From contig CM061142.1 in NCBI GenBank assembly GCA_030789695.1, positions 565,431,281-565,495,280 of the forward strand: a stretch of 64,000 nt of DNA. Reading direction: 5' to 3'. This DNA is from Scilla litardierei. Taxonomy: Eukaryota > Streptophyta > Magnoliopsida > Asparagales > Asparagaceae. The notes under the pieces are model-generated. The model was not told where the DNA came from, did not search any database, and saw only the letters and a list, made by a program, of their open reading frames with translations. Positions within the stretch are counted from its first letter, which is position 1, and every line of letters begins with the position of its first letter. Of the stretch, positions 58,787-64,000 are shown one piece after another. Both the position numbers and the translations under genes were made by a program.

Positions 58787-61700
58787 CTATTGGTAGAATT
58801 TCAGCAGATGTTTCTCGTTCCAAGGGTGGGCCAGCTTGCTCCCTTCAGGGGTAGCAAGGATGTAGGTGGCCGGTCCGACAACATCAACGACCGTGTAGGG
58901 CCCTTCCCATTTGGCGGCCAGCTTTCCCCGCTGCGCAGTCTCGGGGCGGAAGGTGGCGTCCCGAAGGACCAAATCGCCGATCCTGAAAGTCCGCGGTTTC
59001 ACCCGGGAGTCGTAGTATCGGGCCATCCTCTGGCTGTGCTTGACGAGGCTGGTTAGGGCCCTGTCCCGGACCTCGTCTATCAACTCAAGACTGAGGCCGA
59101 GCCCTTCTCCGTTGATTTCTTCATCGAAGAGTTTTAACCGGAGTGTCTCTTCGCCGATTTCCACAGGTACAACTGCCTCCGATCCGTATGCTAGCATGAA
59201 GGGACTTTCTCCGGTCGAGGCCTTATGGGTGGTGCGATAGGACCATAGGATCCCTGGCAGCTCATCGACCCATGCTCCCAGGGCGGCGTCCACCTTCTTC
59301 TTCATCGGGTTCAGGATACACTTATTCGCGGCCTCTGCCATTCCGTTGCACTGTGGGTGGGCGACCGACGCGAATTGGAGTTTGATCCCCCAGCCCGAGC
59401 AGAAGTCACGGAAGCCCTCGCAAGCGAACTGCTTTCCGTTATCCGTGACTATGGAACGGGGGATCCCGAAGCGGCATATGACGGATTGCCAGATGAAGCC
59501 CTTCATGTCTGTCCACGTGATTCGCGCCAGCGGCTCTGCTTCGACCCATTTTGTGAAATAGTCCACGGCGACGACTAGATACTTCCTTCCCCCGGAGGCC
59601 TTTGGGAAGGGCCCCAAGATGTCGAGTCCCCACTTGGCGAAGGGGACCGGGCTCAAGATGGGCATCAGGTTGGCCGGTGGCACAGTCGTCCGTCGGCAGA
59701 ACTTCTGGCACGCTTCGCACCTCTTGACGTATTGTACCGCGTCTCGGATCATCATCGGCCAGTAGTATCCTTGGCGCATTATCTTGTGGGCGATGGTGCG
59801 TCCTCCATGGTGGTTTCTGCAGAAGCCTTCGTGTACCTCACGGATGACTTGATCAGCCTGCTCTGGTCCCAAGCACTTTAGGTAGGGCAGGACGTCGAAA
59901 TTGGCGCGGCGGCGACGGTACAGCACCCCGTCAAGGAGCACAAATGTCAGGGCCCGTCTCTCCACCTGCTTAGCCAGCAACCGCTCCTCGGGTAGTTCAC
60001 CTGTCTCTAAATACTTCATAATGGGTGTCATCCAGGACGTCATCGTGCCCGTGCACATCAGTTCCCTTTTGTTGATGGAGGGTGTCGACAGGCTTTCGAC
60101 GTAGATTGCCTTCCCGATCTCGGCCGCTGAGGAGGAAGCCAGCTTAGACAGGGCGTCTGCCCGGAGGTTGTTGGAGCGAGGCAGGTGTTGCACGTCCGCT
60201 TGCTTGAACTTGCGGAGTTCGATCTGGATGCGATTCAGGTACTGCTTCATGGTTTCTTCTCGGGCCTCAAAGCCCCCTAGGATCTGTTGGACGACGAGAC
60301 GGGAGTCACTTAGGAGCAACACGTTCGTCGCACCGACTTCCCTAGCGAGTTTTAACCCGTTAACCGCGGCTTCGTACTCCGCGACGTTGTTGGTGGCCGG
60401 GAAGTCGAAGCGTAGGGCGTACTCCAACGAGCATCCGTCTGGAGTCTGAATGACGATTCCCGCTCCTGTTCCGGAGCCCGTCGCGGAGCCGTCGACGTGG
60501 ATGGTCCATAATCCGTCCGCTGTTGTCGGGGAGGGCGCTGAGGGTTCGCCCGCCTCGATCCTCCGGGGGGACGTGGGCGCCGATGGTTGCTCTATCCGGT
60601 CCCCCGGCGGGGTTTCCGTGGTGCATTCCACCATGAAGTCGGCCAGCGCCTGACCCTTGATCGCCGTCCGGGCTTTGTAAGTTATGTCGAACTCGCTGAG
60701 CTCGACGCTCCAGTTGAGCATCCTCCCTGACCGCTCCAGTCTTTTCAGGTTCTTTTCGAGGGGCATGTTGGTGTGGACGGTTATGGGGTGGGCCTGGAAA
60801 TAGGGTCGGAGCTTCCGAGCGGTGGTGATTAGGCAGTAGGCGGCTTTTTCGATGGGGCTGTAGCGAGTCTCCGTATCCCGGAGGATCCGACTGGCATAGT
60901 AAACAGGGCGTTGCACCCCTCCTTCCTCCTTGATTAGGACGGAGCTAACAGCCTCCTCGGTGGTCGCCAGGTACAACCCCAGGGGTTCACCTTCCTCCGG
61001 CCGTGCGAGGAGCGGCGGGCCTTGTAGGTAGGCTTTCAGCTCCGCGAACGCCCGCGTGCAGTCGTTGTCCCACGGGATCACCTTCCTCTTGTCTTTAGCT
61101 TCGCCGAAGGCCGTGCGTAAGACCCTGAAGAAGGGGAGCGACTTCTCCGCCGATTTCGACAGGAATCGTCCCAGAGCAGCAATCCGGCCGTTCAGTCGCT
61201 GCAAGTCTCGGATTGTCCGGGGCTCCGTCATACCGTTGAGGGCCGCCAACTTGTCGGGGTTCGCCTCGATCCCCCGCCTCGTTATCATGAAGCCCAGGAA
61301 CTTTCCCGACTGCACGCCAAAGATGCATTTTGCGGGGTTTAGTCTCAGGTTGTATCGGCGGACCCTCTGGAAGGTCTCCTGCAAGTCGGTGAGGTGGTCG
61401 AGGGCCCTTCCACTCTTCACCAGCATGTCGTCGATGTAGACCTCCAAATTTCGCCCCACCTGGGGGCCGAAAATTCGGTCAACCATCCGTTGATAAGTCG
61501 CCCCGGCGTTCTTCAGCCCAAAGGGCATCTTGGTGTAGCAGAAGGTGCCTTTATCGGTGACGAAGGACGTCTTCTCCTCATCCTCCTCTGCTATCGGTAT
61601 TTGGTTGTATCCCGAAAAGGCGTCCATAAAGCTCAACAATTCATAACCGGACGCGTGGTCCACCAAGTGGTCGATCCTGGGCAGAGGGAAGCTGTCCTTC

Positions 61701-62806
61701 GGGTAAGCCTTGTTGAGGTCGGTGAAGTCAACGCACATGCGCCACTTCCCGCTGGGCTTCTTCACTAGAACGACGTTGGCAAGCCAGTCGGGGTAGTCCA
61801 CCAGCCGAACAAACTTGGCTTCGAGGAGCCGCTCTACTTCTTCCTCGGCCGCCCTCTTCTTCTCGCCCCCCGCACTCCTCTTCTTCTTTCGAACAGGCCG
61901 GGCCTCTGGGTCCGCATTCAACCTGTGGGAGATTACCGCCGGGTCCACCCCGGGCATGTCGGCCGGTGACCATGCGAATATGTCCGCGTTCTCCCGGAGC
62001 AAGGCGACGAGGGCCGTCCTCAAGGCGGAGGGGAGTTTCGTCCCGATGGAGACGACTCTTCCCTCGTCCGAGGCTATCGGGACCTCCTCTACCTCCTCGG
62101 CCGGGGTCGGCCGCTGGTCGCAGAAGTCCTCCCTTTCGTCGGGGACGAGAGACGTCGGGGTCCGCCCGGGGCCCCCAGGCGGGGACGGCACACGGTTGCG
62201 GTTTCTGGGCCCCCCTCGACCTCCATGCACCTGTCCCACCCCCCGCGGGGTCCGGAACTTCATCGTTTGATGTTGCAGGCTGGGGAGCGCCTCGATGGCC
62301 GTCATATATGGGCGCCCTATGATTCCATTATACACCGATGCGATGTCGACGATGACGAAAAGCGTTTCCTTGGTGACAATCCTCGGCTCCTCCCCCAGAG
62401 TCATGGGTAGGGTGATCGTTCCTTCGGTAGGGATCTCATGGCCGGTGAAGCTGGCCACAGGGCCCCCGCAGGGATCTAGGTCTGCGCGCCCCCATCCCAT
62501 CCTCTCGACTGTTGACAGGAAAAGGATGTCGCAGGAGCTTCCGGTGTCAATCAGGAGCCGGCCGACGTCCACCGCCCCGATCCGAGCCTCGACGATGAGG
62601 GTGTCGTCGTTCTGGCTCCGCGCTTCCCGCCAGTCTTCCTCGATAAAGGTGATCGGGGGTCGGTGTGTCCTTCTTCGCTTCGGCTGGTGGTCGGCGGCCG
62701 CCGTCATCGCCCGTCGGGCCCCGGCCTTCGGGATGGCGGGCGCCCGCCCCGCCGAGGAGGGCCCTCCAGTTATCATCTCAATTCGCATGACCGCCCTTGG
62801 GGGCAT
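58787..62806 (-). CDS. Tat-2 pol polyprotein: PR, RT, RNase H, second RNase H, IN
   Basis: A single 1339-codon frame encodes the retrotransposon enzymes. Protease: LIDTGSS, Asp at 87. Reverse transcriptase: first Asp in FMDAFSGY (395), catalytic YIDD at 457-460. The first RNase H (about 605-730) reads LYLATTEEAVSSVL and lacks the expected catalytic Asp, so it looks like a tether. The second, archaeal-type RNase H (about 765-890) keeps HVDGSATG (Asp 772), NNVAEYEA (Glu 810), LLSDSRLVV (Asp 834) and RADALS (Asp 884). Integrase: HHCC region at 992-1033, then Asp in GLDILGPF (1062), VTDNGKQF (Asp 1122) and NGMAEAANK (Glu 1158). It ends HLLKFYQ. No stop interrupts it. The start codon is the first in-frame ATG; translation probably relies on gag upstream. 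Confidence 0.92.
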   Translation of the reverse strand: MPPRAVMRIEMITGGPSSAGRAPAIPKAGARRAMTAAADHQPKRRRTHRPPITFIEEDWREARSQNDDTLIVEARIGAVDVGRLLIDTGSSCDILFLSTVERMGWGRADLDPCGGPVASFTGHEIPTEGTITLPMTLGEEPRIVTKETLFVIVDIASVYNGIIGRPYMTAIEALPSLQHQTMKFRTPRGVGQVHGGRGGPRNRNRVPSPPGGPGRTPTSLVPDEREDFCDQRPTPAEEVEEVPIASDEGRVVSIGTKLPSALRTALVALLRENADIFAWSPADMPGVDPAVISHRLNADPEARPVRKKKRSAGGEKKRAAEEEVERLLEAKFVRLVDYPDWLANVVLVKKPSGKWRMCVDFTDLNKAYPKDSFPLPRIDHLVDHASGYELLSFMDAFSGYNQIPIAEEDEEKTSFVTDKGTFCYTKMPFGLKNAGATYQRMVDRIFGPQVGRNLEVYIDDMLVKSGRALDHLTDLQETFQRVRRYNLRLNPAKCIFGVQSGKFLGFMITRRGIEANPDKLAALNGMTEPRTIRDLQRLNGRIAALGRFLSKSAEKSLPFFRVLRTAFGEAKDKRKVIPWDNDCTRAFAELKAYLQGPPLLARPEEGEPLGLYLATTEEAVSSVLIKEEGGVQRPVYYASRILRDTETRYSPIEKAAYCLITTARKLRPYFQAHPITVHTNMPLEKNLKRLERSGRMLNWSVELSEFDITYKARTAIKGQALADFMVECTTETPPGDRIEQPSAPTSPRRIEAGEPSAPSPTTADGLWTIHVDGSATGSGTGAGIVIQTPDGCSLEYALRFDFPATNNVAEYEAAVNGLKLAREVGATNVLLLSDSRLVVQQILGGFEAREETMKQYLNRIQIELRKFKQADVQHLPRSNNLRADALSKLASSSAAEIGKAIYVESLSTPSINKRELMCTGTMTSWMTPIMKYLETGELPEERLLAKQVERRALTFVLLDGVLYRRRRANFDVLPYLKCLGPEQADQVIREVHEGFCRNHHGGRTIAHKIMRQGYYWPMMIRDAVQYVKRCEACQKFCRRTTVPPANLMPILSPVPFAKWGLDILGPFPKASGGRKYLVVAVDYFTKWVEAEPLARITWTDMKGFIWQSVICRFGIPRSIVTDNGKQFACEGFRDFCSGWGIKLQFASVAHPQCNGMAEAANKCILNPMKKKVDAALGAWVDELPGILWSYRTTHKASTGESPFMLAYGSEAVVPVEIGEETLRLKLFDEEINGEGLGLSLELIDEVRDRALTSLVKHSQRMARYYDSRVKPRTFRIGDLVLRDATFRPETAQRGKLAAKWEGPYTVVDVVGPATYILATPEGSKLAHPWNEKHLLKFYQ

Positions 62807-64000
62807 GGCTCCTCCTTATCGCGGTCCGCCAGTGGTTCCCATCCCCCTCCCTCCGGGGGGGCTCTCTCTTCCGCCATCTCCCGCCTTCCCGCGACAAAGT
62901 TTCCCAGGTGACCCGCTTGGATCAGTCGTTCGATCTCTCTCTTAAGGGAGTGACAATGGTCGGTGTCGTGACCGTGGTCCCGGTGATATCGGCAGTATCT
63001 CCGGGGGTCCCGCCTCGTTGGGTCCGTCCTCATCTCCCTAGGAGGATCCGGCAATAACCCGGCCCTCGTCGCCGCGGCCAGCACCTCCATCATGGGGGTG
63101 TTGAGTCACGTGTAATGCACCGGCGGGAGGTCTTCTGGTCTCGGGATGACTCCGGGGGGCCTCCGTGCCGGAGCGAACTCGCGAGCCGGGCCAAGGCGAT
63201 CTAGCGGGCGGGGCTCGGGTGGCTCCCGCCGCGGTAGGGCCATCTGATCTCGGCCTCGCCCCCTCTCCTCCTGCCTCGGCCGAGGGTGCGGCCGGGACCC
63301 ATCTGCGGGTGGTTTCGCCTGGGGGAACACAACCTTTGCACCCAAAGTCTCCTCCGCCAACGCGTGCCTCTCCGCCATTGCTACCAACTCTTCATAGTCG
63401 GTAGGTGGATCTCGGAGCAGGGATTTGTGGAAGCTCCGCGTCCGCAGCCCCGTCTTGAAGGCCAGCATAAGCACCTCGTCGCCGCATGTCACCACCGCCC
63501 GTCTCTCCTCCTGAAAGCGGCGGAGGTATCTTCCTGTCCCTTCCCCCTCCCTTTGGACTATCGTACTGAGATAGTCTAAGGGCTTCTTTTTTGTTCGCCC
63601 GGCCCGGAACTCTTGGCAGAACTTATGGGATAGTTCGCCAAAGCTCCCTACGGACCTCGCGGGCAAGCCGAAGTACCAGTCCAGTGCGGTGTCCCTCAGG
63701 CTTTGGGAGAAATGTCGGCAAAGGAACGCCTCATCCACGTCCTGGGCTTCCATCGCCCCCCGGTATTGTTGCACGTGCGTGAGGGGGTCGCCCCTCCCAT
63801 TGTACGTGGCCAAGTGAGGGGGTTTGAACCTTACGGGCCTGGGGGCAGAAGTGATCCACCGGGCGAGTGGCGTGGCCTCCTCCGGGTAGGTCGGGCGATC
63901 CGACGCATCCCCCCTCCGCCACTCGGGGGTCGGGCTTCGGTCGCGCCTCGGCCGCCGACGGTCCTCCGTCCCCGGCGAGTAGCCCGACGGCCTCCAGGCG
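62773..64000 (-). pseudogene. Tat-2 gag, partial, one in-frame TGA
   Basis: The gag frame is open from the window edge to 63109. It includes HLATYNGRGDPLTHVQQY, TALDWYFGLPARSVGSF and ELSHKFCQEFRAGRTKK, the core of a retrotransposon gag. A TGA at 63106-63108 stops it, and the same frame continues to 62773 with the zinc-knuckle-like YCRYHRDHGHDTDHC. The frame then ends 33 bp inside pol, which lies in the -1 frame, so expression of pol would need a frameshift or internal initiation. The TGA is either a point mutation or a site of readthrough. The N-terminus lies beyond the window. Confidence 0.8.

Larger units (their letters stand above)
52777..64000 (-). mobile_element. Tat-type Ty3/gypsy element Tat-2 (left 11.2 kb)
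   Basis: Order on the minus strand: gag (open to the right edge), pol with two RNase H domains, an 81-bp tandem array, a 3-kb GC-rich spacer, a polypurine tract and the 3' LTR. The second, archaeal-type RNase H and the long repeat-bearing region after pol are characteristic of the plant Tat/Retand/Ogre group. It is inserted in the copia RNase H at 52777. Pol is open, so this is the youngest or best-preserved insertion in the window. Confidence 0.9.

Overview
The window looks like intergenic DNA from a large, repeat-rich flowering-plant genome. Nearly every base can be assigned to plant transposable elements: Ty1/copia and Ty3/gypsy LTR retrotransposons with plant-type primer-binding sites, polypurine tracts, a chromodomain, a dual RNase H and a Sirevirus-like layout, plus one large Helitron. 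No ordinary host gene, tRNA or rRNA was recognised. The species cannot be read from the sequence.

The elements form a nested stack. An LTR end of a Sirevirus-like copia element fills 1-1060. A degenerate copia element (5' LTR 1189-1482) runs rightward. A 16.3-kb Helitron (2893-19152, minus strand) is inserted in it, and at 22657 so is a Ty3/gypsy element of Tat type (plus strand, called Tat-1). Tat-1 keeps a 5' LTR, a broken gag, a 57-bp tandem array and a decayed antisense, intron-containing extra gene, but shows no pol. Tat-1 is split twice. A complete chromodomain-carrying Tekay/Del-like gypsy element (24904-35120, minus strand, TSD GCTGT) sits inside its gag zinc knuckle. A non-coding relative (38478-47156 visible, LARD-like, minus strand) sits inside its antisense gene. 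The right LTR of the LARD-like element is cut by a Sirevirus-like copia element (47157-52776 visible, minus strand). That element's RNase H is cut in turn by a second Tat element (Tat-2, 52777 to beyond 64000, minus strand). None of the outer elements closes inside the window.

The Helitron is the most remarkable part. It has canonical ends: 5' TC, and a 3' hairpin followed by CTAG, flanked by A and T. It carries an apparently intact Rep/helicase gene with an 88-bp intron. Upstream of the main exon are six tandem copies of a symmetric exon of about 195 bp, each separated by a short GT-AG intron. Between the helicase stop and the 3' terminus lies a second gene-like unit of six tiny exons (63, 24, 69, 72, 72 and 96 bp), all in phase 0 with GT/AG borders, ending in a stop codon. 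It is invisible to ORF finders, and I do not recognise the product. About 7.6 kb of AT-rich, internally shuffled low-complexity DNA separates the exon array from a promoter-proximal segment near the 5' end.

Other notable items are palindrome arrays in the U3 and in the pol-to-env spacer of the Sirevirus-like element, its intact 544-codon env-position gene, and an 81-bp, roughly 24-copy array between Tat-2 pol and its 3' LTR that looks like a nascent satellite. A short segment of unusual composition near 20.4-20.9 kb may be organellar DNA. All family assignments come from motifs read by eye; no database search was run.
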